This document shows, in pieces, positions 1-9,618 of a stretch of DNA of 64,000 nucleotides. Under the pieces are notes generated by a model, which saw only the letters and a program-made list of their open reading frames with translations, was not told the DNA's origin and made no database searches. Each line of letters begins with the position of its first letter. Positions within the stretch are counted from its first letter, which is position 1. Source of the stretch: Larimichthys crocea (taxonomy: Eukaryota; Chordata; Actinopteri; Sciaenidae); contig NC_040011.1 in the NCBI RefSeq assembly GCF_000972845.2, forward strand, positions 25,214,379-25,278,378, written 5' to 3'. The position numbers and the translations under genes are program-made.

Positions 1-616
1 TGAATTCACTCGGGTCCATTGTCTGGCTCACCAGGTTCAGAACTCTTCCTTCCAGGCAATTAGTCAGTCAACGCTCCATCACCCAATCAAAAGGCATCTA
101 TAATAACCAGTGGGATACCAATTAGAGTGACATGCTCAAATCTCCCACACCAGGTTTCATCCTCCTATACTGAGGTACATTATGGGGCTGAGTGGCTGTC
201 ACAGACATAGTATATTACGCTTTCAAACTGAAATAGGTCAGAGGTTAGAAAATCAAACAGGCTTTTGATGTTACAGAAATGGAAACTTGTGCTATGAACC
301 TGCGAACGAGATGAAACAAGTGCCTGTGCTCTGATCCACACACATCATGTCATGATTCAGCCTGTGTCAGTGATGTTTTGCAGATAAAGATACTCCTGCT
401 GTTCCTCTGACAGACAAGCACAGGCCTATAAAAAGAATATTGATTGAATAGAATGAAACCTCCTCACATCTACATATTTTCTCATCTTTCTGATGCCCTT
501 GAGGGTCAACACAGTGTCTTTGGTAATTGGAAATGCAGCTGAACCCTCACTGTGAAGGACAAAAACAATTTCGGCCAGGATGGGTAATAAATGGGACTAA
601 TGTCTCTGCTTTTCAG
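1..616. other. Intronic or intergenic sequence, nothing recognised
   Basis: AT-rich, single-copy-looking sequence with no recognisable coding exon or repeat. A 45-bp open stretch at 539-583 has AG and GT borders, but the gap to the next candidate exon would be only 33 bp, too short for a vertebrate intron, so it is not called. If the exon at 617 is real, this segment is the end of the preceding intron. Confidence 0.4.
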
Positions 617-662
617 ACGCAGACTCCAGGGCTGAGTTTTGTGTATTCAGCCTACGGCAGTG
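617..662 (+). CDS. Candidate internal exon 1 of an unidentified gene (46 bp)
   Basis: The segment follows a pyrimidine-rich acceptor (ctctgcttttcag) and ends at a GT donor (gtaatg at 663). It is open in phase 0 and encodes TQTPGLSFVYSAYGS plus one extra base. That extra G joins the GT starting the next candidate exon to make a glycine codon, so the two phases agree. I do not recognise the protein. Upstream exons must lie left of the window. A chance match is possible because the exon is short; confidence rests on the phase agreement with 1171-1224 and 2873-2961. Confidence 0.42.
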
Positions 663-1170
663 GTAATGTTGCTCTTCTGAGGTCAGCTTTGACAAATCTC
701 TGAACCCATGCCTGGTATAAACCCGGAGGAAAAAATAAAAACAGTGGGAAGCAAATATAGAAATAGGCAATACAAAAATAACTTATATCAATAACATTAA
801 CCAAGACATGACCACACACAAAACATACACCTATATACTGCACCATTACAGTTTTCTGTCCAAAGTGTAAAACAGATCTCCAAATAAAACATCACATTAT
901 GGACATCACTGCCAAGCCAGATGGATTTCATACATGATGTTAGATTTTATTAGCAGCAAACCCAGAAACACAATAAACAAAATGAATCTGATAAAAGGGT
1001 GTATTCCTGCAGTGAATGTATCCCAATCCTACACACAAGAACAACAGTCATTCTCTGTTGTAACATAGCTTGGCCATATGCTAGAGATGATAGATGGCAA
1101 TAAGGAAATTGGTAAACTGACATTTTTAGGTTATAAGGTGGGGTGTGCTCATCTCGTCCCTCTCTCCCAG

Positions 1171-1224
1171 GTCCAGCACGCTACTGTGTTAAAAAGAGGA
1201 GAGTGATTAGACAACTACATGCAG
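1171..1224 (+). CDS. Candidate internal exon 2 of an unidentified gene (54 bp)
   Basis: A very strong acceptor (tcgtccctctctcccag) precedes it and CAG|gtatgc follows. Of the three frames only one is open: GT, then PARYCVKKRRVIRQLHA, then a final G. Both ends are therefore in phase 1, matching the exon before (ends with one base) and the exon after (starts with CC). The peptide is basic around CVKKRR, which could be the cytoplasmic side of a membrane segment or a nuclear targeting patch; neither is shown. The family is not recognised. Confidence 0.48.
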
Positions 1225-2084
1225 GTATGCTAAAGACCTCCCCATGCCGCTGCTCTCCTGAGCCCTCTCCACACCTCTCCCCTGCAGCTGATGCACCATG
1301 CACCCTCCACATCTTATATCACATAACAGGTATCTAAGTTGGAGATTTGATTCTTGTAGCCGCTGTGTTGTTGTTGGAGCTGTTTGTGTACATCATAAAA
1401 GATATTACTACCAACCAAGTGTTGTCCATGTAGCCAAAGGCTGATAAAGCTTATACTTACTATTTTAGTCTAAAAAGCACTAAAGACACACCAGTGAGCC
1501 ACACCGCTGCAGAGGTCTATACCACACACACCGTCCTGCTGCTGTAAATACTCAGTAAATCGATTAAAGTTTTGATTCAATCTTGATTCTGCAAATATTC
1601 CCCAACAAATAGATTATTTACTTCAGTTTGAGTCATGTTTTTTAAATTTACAGTGCCCCAATGTTTTAGGAAAACTACTTATCTGTGACCCATTTTTAAA
1701 GATTTATATTTTCAGTGAAAATGAATTGGCTTGGGACTGGGTGCAACAGACAGAATAATTACAAGAATTATTAAAATGGTGTCAGAGTAATGCTGACTTA
1801 ACTTTGCTCATTTTTGTGGCTATAGTTTGTCGTTTTGTATTCCACTGTGAAATGTACAGTACAGTACATTGTACATGTGTTTTTTACTCCAAAAACTCCC
1901 TCACCTGCACATTACAAGTAACCACTCAGAACAGAGAGGCAATAAACTGCAAAAGCACTGCTGAACACCAAACACCGCAAATAAACAATTTGCCAACTTT
2001 CAGTCCATCTTCCAGGTACTTATTATCCTTGTCAGGACTGCAGTTGTAGCAGGTTGAGCACAGCAGTTCAGGCCTCCTTTGCCC

Positions 2085-2265
2085 CATCAGGCTCACACTA
2101 CCTCTCCCTAGGGGGACCTCCAATGGAGATATAACCCCTCCAGCATGTCCTAGTCTGCCCCTGGCCTCCTACCTGTCTGGTCTCCTCCCATTAATTTGAG
2201 CTTGAAACGTGTCCAAATGCAGGTGCTCAGGGGGGCATCCTAACCATGTCTGAACTATTGCAGAT
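2085..2265. repeat. Degenerate fish dispersed repeat
   Basis: The run ctggtctcctccc, then caggtgctcaggggggcat and cctaacc, resembles a high-copy teleost repeat I recognise from memory, in strongly mutated form. Class uncertain, possibly LINE-derived. It lies in the intron between the candidate exons at 1171 and 2873. Confidence 0.4.
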
Positions 2266-2399
2266 CCCCTTCTTGTTATGTTCAGTGCGTATCCAGCTCC
2301 AAAATCCCTCTGATGGTGCTGTAGAAAGCCTCTACTGTTACCTTGTGTCCAGGCTTACACATACAACAAACTTTTCATCAGTTGAAAGCCAAACTGTGT

Positions 2400-2520
2400 G
2401 TTTAACAAAGAATCGTTTGACATTTTGGGAACTTTGGGAGTTTAATGAGAAGCATAATATCACTCTTATGTCTGTATATTCAATATGAGTTACAGTGTGT
2501 AAGCTTAGCTTAACATAAAG
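2400..2520 (+). repeat. Fish dispersed repeat family 'F1', partial copy
   Basis: The order of short blocks (gtttgacatttt, then atatcactcttatgtctgta, then aagcttagcttaacataaag) matches the first part of the copy at 39532 (gtttgacattt, gataccacatgtcatatctg, ggcttagcataaag). The same family occurs on the opposite strand inside the duplicated unit near 11680 and 17515. Family label F1 is mine. Confidence 0.55.
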
Positions 2521-2872
2521 GAAATAAAATCTCAGTAATTAGACACACACTACATTCTTTGTCATACATCAATCATGCATTTAGATTTTGTATCCCAAAA
2601 TGTTGAGCTATTCCTTATAATTCAGTGCCACATATGTAGATAATGAAATTTAAAGCCTATGTTTGCAAAATGATATTGCTGTATCTACAGTATCTTAGGA
2701 ATAAGATGTAGAATCTAATGGATCACTTCTGCTAATACACTCAGCTCTACAGTTCTGCACAAGTGTTGTGCATGCTTAAAAGCCTCTCCATCACACATAA
2801 GTAACCAGCATTGATTTCTCAGAGGAGCTGCACTGTGGACAACATTCAACTTTGCTGATTCTCTCCTCACAG

Positions 2873-2961
2873 CCTCAAACTACCGCATGAGCCGAGCTTG
2901 GACTACACAGCAGCTCAATTTGTACGTTGAAGAAGTCATGCAAACAGCACAACATTTCCAG
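2873..2961 (+). CDS. Candidate internal exon 3 of an unidentified gene (89 bp)
   Basis: The acceptor (gctgattctctcctcacag) is excellent and the donor is CAG|gtagag. Read in the phase left by 1171-1224 (G+CC = Ala) it is fully open for 29 codons: SNYRMSRAWTTQQLNLYV followed by EEVMQTAQHFQ, ending in phase 0. The composition (Gln, Glu, Leu, Val, no low-complexity run) looks like a folded helical protein rather than noise. This is the best single coding candidate in the left part. Identity unknown; a translated search with the joined exons would settle it. Confidence 0.5.
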
Positions 2962-3330
2962 GTAGAGGCCTCTGCAGTATCAGATATTTTTCAGTCTCTG
3001 TACGCCAATATCTCCATAGAAAACTTAGTAAGACCGAATAATAAAGTTATCATGTGGCTGAATTTGCTTGTTCTCTGTTTTATTGGTTGTGTCGTGCAAC
3101 TATGATCACAGGGCTTATAAATGAGAGAGGGGTTTATCTATAATCCAGAGGCAATGATTGTAAGATTAGATTGTTTATACAGTTTTTCATTGTTGGCTTA
3201 TATTCTGGTTTTGCTTTTTTGGTTTGAAAGGATTTTTTGGGGGAAAAAAGATCACTTATCAGTTGTACTGGTGTGTTTTTTTAACAGTTAAAAGACAAGA
3301 CTAACAACTGCACATTATTTCTGTGAGCAG

Positions 3331-3363
3331 AACCTATTTGAATTTATGACAAACTTTTCAGAG
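3331..3363 (+). CDS. Tentative microexon (33 bp) continuing the same gene
   Basis: It starts after an acceptable acceptor (attatttctgtgagcag) and ends at GAG|gtatga. It is open in phase 0, the phase left by the exon ending at 2961, and encodes NLFEFMTNFSE. Short open segments with splice-like borders arise often by chance, so this is weaker than the three exons upstream. The intron before it would be 369 bp. Confidence 0.27.
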
Positions 3364-5260
3364 GTATGATTATTCTATAAATGAATTTACTAAACTGTAA
3401 AATAATTAGGTGGATTCTTTTCAACCAAGTCGAATAATCTTTAATATCTTGTGACAGAAACAATCATGTAATGAAACCAATAAACAACAACAACAGGCCT
3501 ATACCAGCTCCTAAAACTTACCCAACTACTATAGGTCATTCTTGTTTGTAAAAACAACAAGAACAGAAAAAAACAGTGACATGGATGCAGGACTCATGGG
3601 GCAATGCAAGGTCATGGAACCATGTATGCAGAATCAATCACATGGATTAATGAAGCACAGCATGCTGACATGACAGATTTAGACACTACTACTACTACAT
3701 CAACGTCCTGTGGTCACCAACCATACACAAGCCCAATCATTTATAGTTTCGATAAATACTTCAGCGACTAAACAACAACACATTGGCCTGTAACTTTCCA
3801 AGATTACATTTTTAGATAAATGCATGAATGCGGACAGTATGACCTATTTTTATCAACTAAAACTAAAACTTTTACATGAATTCCTGCTAAAAAAAATGCT
3901 GCTCTGCAATGATATACAACATATAATGTGTTTTGTCAGTTAGGTTTGTGAAAAAACATAATTGTTGCCTTGCTTTTGAAGTTAGGTTTGTGAAAAAACA
4001 TAATTGTTGCCTTGCTTTTGATTGACGAGGTTATGTTCAGGTTTGGAAAAGATTAAATGGTTATTTTAGTTAAAATTCAGTTAAATTATTTTATTAAATT
4101 TATTTCTCATGCTTCAAGTCATTGTTGATTTTTATAATAATAAACTCAGGAAATTATTTTTTTTTTTGTGAAAAAACAATTTTATGTTAAAGAATTTATG
4201 TTATGTCAAACATGTTCCCATATAATCGAGGCATTTTCTTCCTCATACAACATTTGCATTTGCATTTTTTTTATTGTATGTTGTAAACAAGTAAATAAGT
4301 AAACCTGCTAGCAGTCTTCTTCTTACCTACATTTGCTAGCACATTACTGCATTGTTTGGCATAAAGACCAGCGGAATACTGTGAAACCACTAGTTGCATT
4401 GTGTCTCATGTCACCCTCATACTCGTGAACATGTATACAAACATAAAAACAAGGATACACTAATAGAAAGACTCCTCCGTAGCACTGTTAGTGGTCAGAA
4501 ACTCCACAGAGAACCTTTAACCAAATACAGAACCATAAAAAAACATCATGCTTCAGTTGTTCGGCTTCAGCAAATATTGTATATCATGGGCAGAAACTGT
4601 AGTGCATTGTCATTGAACATTATGCAGATACATTCAGTCAGAACATCTTGTGACTTGGCAGATACCTTCATTAAAATGCATTGTTTGTAAATGAATATAT
4701 AAACATAATTTCTGGGAGTTGAAAGCATAGTACAATCCTATGCAAGACTAAAATGTGTGCACTTTTCACAAACTAAAAATATAGTCCCAGAAAATGAGTT
4801 TGCCAATATCTTTTGCTCTACACACATATCCAATAGAGAGTATGATACAGCAAGCTATAATCTGATTTGTCCCGTCAGTCTGGAATAAACACATTTCTCA
4901 GTGATTTGCAGCAACATCCTTCATAGAAAATCTGCCAAAAGTTGATTTTCCGGTGACAGTTATTTGTTGTTGACATGTTGTTTGCAGCTCTGGGGCACTG
5001 GTTTAAAACTATGTGAAAGTGTTAAAATTGAATTGTGATGGTTGTTGAATCATACAGTGACAAATGTTACACCTTTGTTCTTTGTTAATTAGTAATCAGA
5101 TGCTGCTATACACACCATGACTTTGATAAGAGGTAAGAAACAAAAGGTTCTGCTTGGTGATGGTACAAAGTAAAGTTTTGTATCCTATAATGACTGGAAC
5201 ATTTTTGTTTGTCTCAGTCAGTTTTAAAACAGATTGTCAGTAGTGGAAAGAAGATTTGAG
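3364..5260. other. AT-rich non-coding stretch, no gene seen
   Basis: Apart from the 42-bp direct duplication at 3939-4022, I see no coding exon or well-defined transposon. A splice-bordered 40-bp stretch ending at the gtaaga near 5132 does not match the phase of the upstream exons. Confidence 0.4.
3939..4022 (+). repeat. Tandem duplication of a 42-bp unit
   Basis: Two head-to-tail copies (3939-3980 and 3981-4022) of a unit beginning gttaggtttgtgaaaaaaca and ending ttgccttgcttttgaa match at 41 of 42 positions; the only difference is the last base. The near identity indicates a very recent slippage or duplication event. Confidence 0.95.
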
Positions 5261-5261
5261 T

Positions 5262-5420
5262 TTTTCCACTTTATGGTACTTCATACATCTACTCCTTCAC
5301 ATTTCAGAGCAAAATATTGTAACATTTACTCCACTGCTTTTATTTAATTACTTTTCAGATGAAGACTTTACAGAAAAAGCTTTTACAATTGCAATATATT
5401 TTTTATAAAAAGTGGTTCTT
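5262..5420. repeat. Fish dispersed repeat with 'ttccactttatggtactt' block
   Basis: The block from gagtttttccactttatg through acttcatacatctactcctt to aacatttactccactgctt resembles a common teleost repeat. A related end (gtaacagattacctttactt) appears at 6145-6165, suggesting that the sequence between them, including the LINE-like fragment at 5571, was inserted later. Confidence 0.4.
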
Positions 5421-5570
5421 AAACTTTGTGAGTCCTTACAGAACGCCAGTGTCTAGTTAGGGTTAGTTGTCATGTTTCAGATGTCTGTGAGTTGTCCACA
5501 GTTCCCCATCTAAACTTCCCATATCAGATCATTTCCTTTAATCATCTGATAACTCTGATGCATTAGTATC

Positions 5571-5700
5571 CCTCCATCCATTTTCTGTAACTGCTTATCC
5601 TTATCAGGCTCACAGGCGCTGAAGCCTATCCCAGCGGATACTGGGTGGATTACACCCTGGACAACTCACCATTTCATCACAGGGTTTCTGGTGTTCTGAG
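5571..5700 (-). repeat. Fish LINE-tail-like repeat fragment (ccatccattttctgtaac type)
   Basis: It begins ccatccattttctgtaactg, then cttatccttatcaggctc, cctatcccagcggatactgg and acaccctggacaactc. Read on the other strand, this is the same family as 25390-25670, which ends ggataagtggttacaagaga and tggatgaatgga. Probably the 3' part of a non-LTR retrotransposon; exact class not certain. Confidence 0.65.
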
Positions 5701-7023
5701 TTTGTCACACCAAAGAAGAGATCGTTTGCAGCCAATGATTTGAATGATTAAAAATATCGACAAGTTTATGAAATTAGGTGTCAAAATCGGGAACAAATTA
5801 GCAGTATTCTTAGATCCAGGACTGTGGGAGCTGAATGTGCTGAAGCCATGGGGAAGCCATGCCCACTCGTGGGAGCAGTCAAGCAGCCATTTTGAAGCGA
5901 CGGAAATGTGTCAGATAAGTTCAGAAAATTAACTAACTTTAAAACAGTCTGGACGAGATAAATTAATCTGTATCACTCTGCTAGAGGTGCAGGGGTATTC
6001 TCAGGGTGGCCTCATTGCTAAGTCTTTTCACATGATTTCAGCAACTATTTCCCAACATATTTAATGTATTATAAGAAATCTCTGAAATGCCTTTACATGG
6101 ACTTTGAGTAGATTATATAATATTTATATAAGTATTGAATTTTTGTAACAGATTACCTTTACTTTAGCAAAAGATCTGATTCTGCCTTTAGGAGAACTTT
6201 TCAAGAGCTTTTCCCTTCAGTGAATAAGAAGTCTTATCTTTTCTGCACTGCAATATTTCGGTTACTCCTGTATACTTTTCACAACAGCAGCTGTCATGAC
6301 TTCGCTCCATCCCCTGTAATAACAAAACGGATTAAATTAAACCTGAGAAAACATGTTGCTACAGTGCTGGATTCAGTTCTACAAATTAGTATGTCATCCA
6401 ATATTTCGCCAACTTAAGCTGTAATCAACCAGTATTACCAGTCGGCAGTGTGCATGGAATTCACCTCGTTGTCAGCCCACTTGCAGATAAATGCGGGGGC
6501 TGCATAGGTAATGATCTGTCACGTTTTTGTCTAGGTGCGAGCTCTCAGCTTTAGTGTCCCCATCAAAGACTTATCTTCCAGGCATTTGGGGAAGTTCCAT
6601 CTTGAAAAGCTCTCTGCTCTCAGATTCTTATATTCCCCTGCTTAGCATCAGCACATTATCCTCAATTTGTCACACTGCTTAAGGACCCAGTTAGATTTAT
6701 AATTCTATGTTCTGGGATTTTTATGCAACAGAGTTTTTCTTATTGCTTATTTTACAATATCGCTGTATCTGTCTGTGTCATGTACATCTTGCATGATAAA
6801 CACAATACATAGTGCTTCTAATTTTATTTCCATCCCAGCACTTGACTGGTAATTAAAATCAATTAATAGTTATGACACAGGTTAGGAGGTTAGGTATGCA
6901 ATAGACGCGAGCACAAAAGTTAACTTTCTTTCTCATTTAAATTCAGTCATATCAGCTGTTATCTGGTGTCCTTAATCCATAATCTGAGGGAAACAAACTA
7001 CCATGGTTACTGTGCTTTTGCAG
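5701..7023. other. Non-coding stretch, little recognised
   Basis: Open stretches at 5744-5932 and 6220-6417 do not resemble known proteins and lack paired splice sites, so they are treated as chance. The segment 6430-6620 is somewhat more complex than its surroundings, without a recognisable motif. Confidence 0.35.
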
Positions 7024-7105
7024 ATACAAGCTGCTTTAGCACATAAAAGCAGCCTGAAATGTGTACAACTGATTATCATTCGTGTTACCACAGGATCTAA
7101 AAGAG
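7024..7105 (+). CDS. Tentative exon (82 bp) possibly continuing the same gene
   Basis: The acceptor (ggttactgtgcttttgcag) and donor (AGAG|gtaagc) are both strong. Phase 0 is open for 27 codons plus one base (begins IQAALAHKSSLKCVQL, ends RVTTGSKR), consistent with phase 0 at 3363. The 3.7-kb intron in between is plausible. The peptide is not recognised, and a chance match is a real alternative because about a quarter of random 82-bp segments are open in a given frame. Confidence 0.28.
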
Positions 7106-8650
7106 GTAAGCAATGCCTCTCTGCTCTTGAATCACTGATATGAACTGTTATTTAAAATGATATACTGCATTCTATTTAAGTGTATGCCCTTGTGTTACAT
7201 AAATTATTTATTTTTGATAAATGTTTTCATTAAACAAATGAACCAAACAAATGAGTCCCTAATAACGTTCAACCTTTCTGATCTCCAATTATATGGATTA
7301 CTTGGCTAAAATGACATGCATTTTCATGCATAACAAATGCAAAGAGAAATGTTTATCTGTCTTGATATACTGTGTAATTACCCAATTATACAATAAGCTT
7401 GAATTACAAGTGATACTAATGATGTGTTTGGACACTTGAAAATTATTCGTTCCAGGGTGGCAAATTACTGCTCTGTGGTTTCAGATCGCCCACCGGAACA
7501 GCCATTCTTCCTTCCAGCGTGTCAAATATGTAGAGCAAAGTAGGGTGTGCAATCCACTGAGAGCTAAATGTGTGACAATGCTTTTTAAAAAAAAGGAAGA
7601 CAAGTGTGAACTTTCATGTTATAGTCTTAAATAATTCTCTTTGATAGAGGCAGAGTATAACAAACTGGCTTAGGTCTCTACATAGCCTTGTGCTTTCTTT
7701 TGTTCTTCAAAGTACTGATTCAAATGTAATCTCAAAGAAAGTAAGCTAGTTATATTTTAACACAGTGCATTTGGAAGGTGGTTTTAAGGCACTTCCATTC
7801 TTACTGTGCAGAAATTTTTTGTGTGTTTGAAGTGCTCTGACCTTCAAACAAATATGTGATGAGAAGTGATGCTCTGATAAACACAAAAGAACCAGAATAC
7901 TTGAGGCATATCTCTTTGGGCTTCTGTGTTTGTGTGGAGCAACATCCACGGATATTTAGAGTAAGTTCAGTGTTACTGTGAAAAAGGACAAAGATGAACC
8001 ATCTACAGGGCAGAAGCTCATGGAGGCAACCTTCTACACCACCCAATATTGTTACAGCTTCTTTCAGGAAGTGAAAGAAACTGTAAGGGATAGATAGTTT
8101 CCCAGTATTTATTGTAGCTGCATTTCCTCTTTTTAGCCGTACGGGTTGTGCTTTCCTCCATGTCTTGTGCTGCATGTCGTTCTCACCTGATTTGCATTGT
8201 TTCTTGTTGGTGGGCGTGTCCCAGTTTGATTGACATGATCAAACAGCCCATCCTGCCCCCTGATGACAGCCCTCACTGCTTCCTCCAAACATTTGATAAA
8301 TGCCAGATTATAAAACACGCTTTTCAAAACTGGGGTCTGACTGTCAATAACAATGTGGGACAACGTCTCAATTTGCAGGACGTGTGAAAAGTAATGGAAA
8401 TGTGTGACTGTCCCACACCAAGCGGTACATCTGGTCACCCTACATGGAAAACAGCCGGAAAGTCAAATACATAAAGTATTTATATTTTTAAGTTAAAAAG
8501 TGAAATAAAAAATGTATTGAAAACTTGCAGATAATGAAGGAAAACAAAAGCCACTCATACATTTTTTTAAAGTATAAAAAAAGAGATTTAAAAAGAGAAG
8601 AAGAAGGCTGGGAAAGTTTGTGACAAATGCTTCTTTAAGCATTTGTGTCC
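7106..8650. other. Non-coding stretch before the duplicated block
   Basis: Overlapping ORFs on both strands at 7746-8438 have no family resemblance and unlike splice borders. I see no strong transposon signature. This is either further intron of the left-hand gene or intergenic DNA. Confidence 0.35.
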
Positions 8651-8679
8651 CATATAGAGTCCGTATTGCAGCAGATAGG

Positions 8680-8768
8680 GTTTGATTCCAGCCTGCGGCC
8701 CTTTGCTGTGTGTCATCCCCTCTCACTCTACAGATTTACAGAAAGTCCATCTTCAGCTGTCCTATGGA
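8680..8768 (+). mobile_element. Degenerate tRNA-derived SINE fragment (copy A)
   Basis: The run gggtttgattccagcctgcg, ccctttgctg, gtgtcatcccctctcac and cttcagctgtcctat is the central and 3' part of a common fish SINE. A different part of the same family, with the tRNA-like head, is at 41441. It sits at the left border of the duplicated unit. The gattcc portion corresponds to the B box of the parental tRNA. Confidence 0.6.
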
Positions 8769-9063
8769 AGAATGCTCCAGAATTTGTTTAAAAATGACCG
8801 TCAAGTGGTTATAAATCTGCATTAATTTATTAAGAAATCAGTTTCACAGTGAGGGCATATGACGTGATATGCATCAGGACCTTTGATTACCCGAGGCCCA
8901 TATTTTACTTTTGCCTTTCTTTAGGTTGTTCTTCTTTTTTTGGCAAATTTTCTTGGCTTGAAACACAGGTATGAATGATGATGATAATATGACAGAAGAT
9001 ATGAAGCTGGTAATGGTAATTGTACTTTTTTTTTTTTGGTAATATTGAGATCTCAAGGTGAAG

Positions 9064-9073
9064 NNNNNNNNNN
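9064..9073. other. Assembly gap of exactly 10 N
   Basis: Copy B runs straight through the matching position (about 15101): caaggtgaag is followed directly by tatagttaattcacatcag, while A has caaggtgaag, 10 N, tagagtttaatgcacatcag. The gap therefore appears to hide almost no sequence and marks a contig join. Confidence 0.99.
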
Positions 9074-9274
9074 TAGAGTTTAATGCACATCAGTATAAGC
9101 AAAATTAAATCATATACCTGGAGGTGGAGTTTGTGGATCGGTCTAAGCAAACCTAGGATTGGGTTGCACCAAATTAGGTGTTTAGGTATTATGAAAAAGC
9201 ATTATCAAAAGATAAATATTAATGAAGATGTTGATATAAGTAAAATAGGAAGCTTCACAAAATCACTACACTCT

Positions 9275-9618
9275 GCAGGGAGCTCTGGAGAGCAGAGGTG
9301 AGGGTGGGGTGAGGAAGTGGAATGATGGGTGGGGTGGTGGTGGTGGGCGTAGGCGATTGGGAATATGAAGTCCGTCACGCAGAGGATGCGTCCTTCGTGG
9401 GGGAGAAAGAAGGTGGCGATAGAGAGCCTGTGTGCGTGCGACACTGGGTGTGGGCTGCCGAATAGTCATGTTCGGCGGCTCGTCATGCACGGCATACAGA
9501 TTGAGGATAACAGATGCATTTGGAGAGAAGTGCTGCGGTAAAGAGCAGGGCGGGGACATGTGTGGAAGGAATGAAGTAGATCGGGAGCAGACCGAGGAAT
9601 CATAGAGAACGGGCGAGG
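9275..9618. other. G-rich segment found only in copy A
   Basis: Alignment with copy B breaks after cactacactct and resumes at taccagagggatgagaggtg. The 344 bases between are visibly G-rich on the plus strand and contain many CpGs (cgtaggcgatt, tgttcggcggctcgtc), unlike everything within kilobases. Nothing in it resembles a known element. Lying just after the N gap, it may be misplaced or low-quality sequence; a real insertion is the alternative. Confidence 0.85.

Noticed and set aside
539..583. 45-bp open segment with AG/GT borders upstream of the exon at 617
   Set aside because: The implied intron to 617 would be only 33 bp, and the acceptor lacks a pyrimidine tract.
7801..8438. Long overlapping minus-strand ORFs
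   Set aside because: Overlap each other in different frames, no family match, no splice sites.
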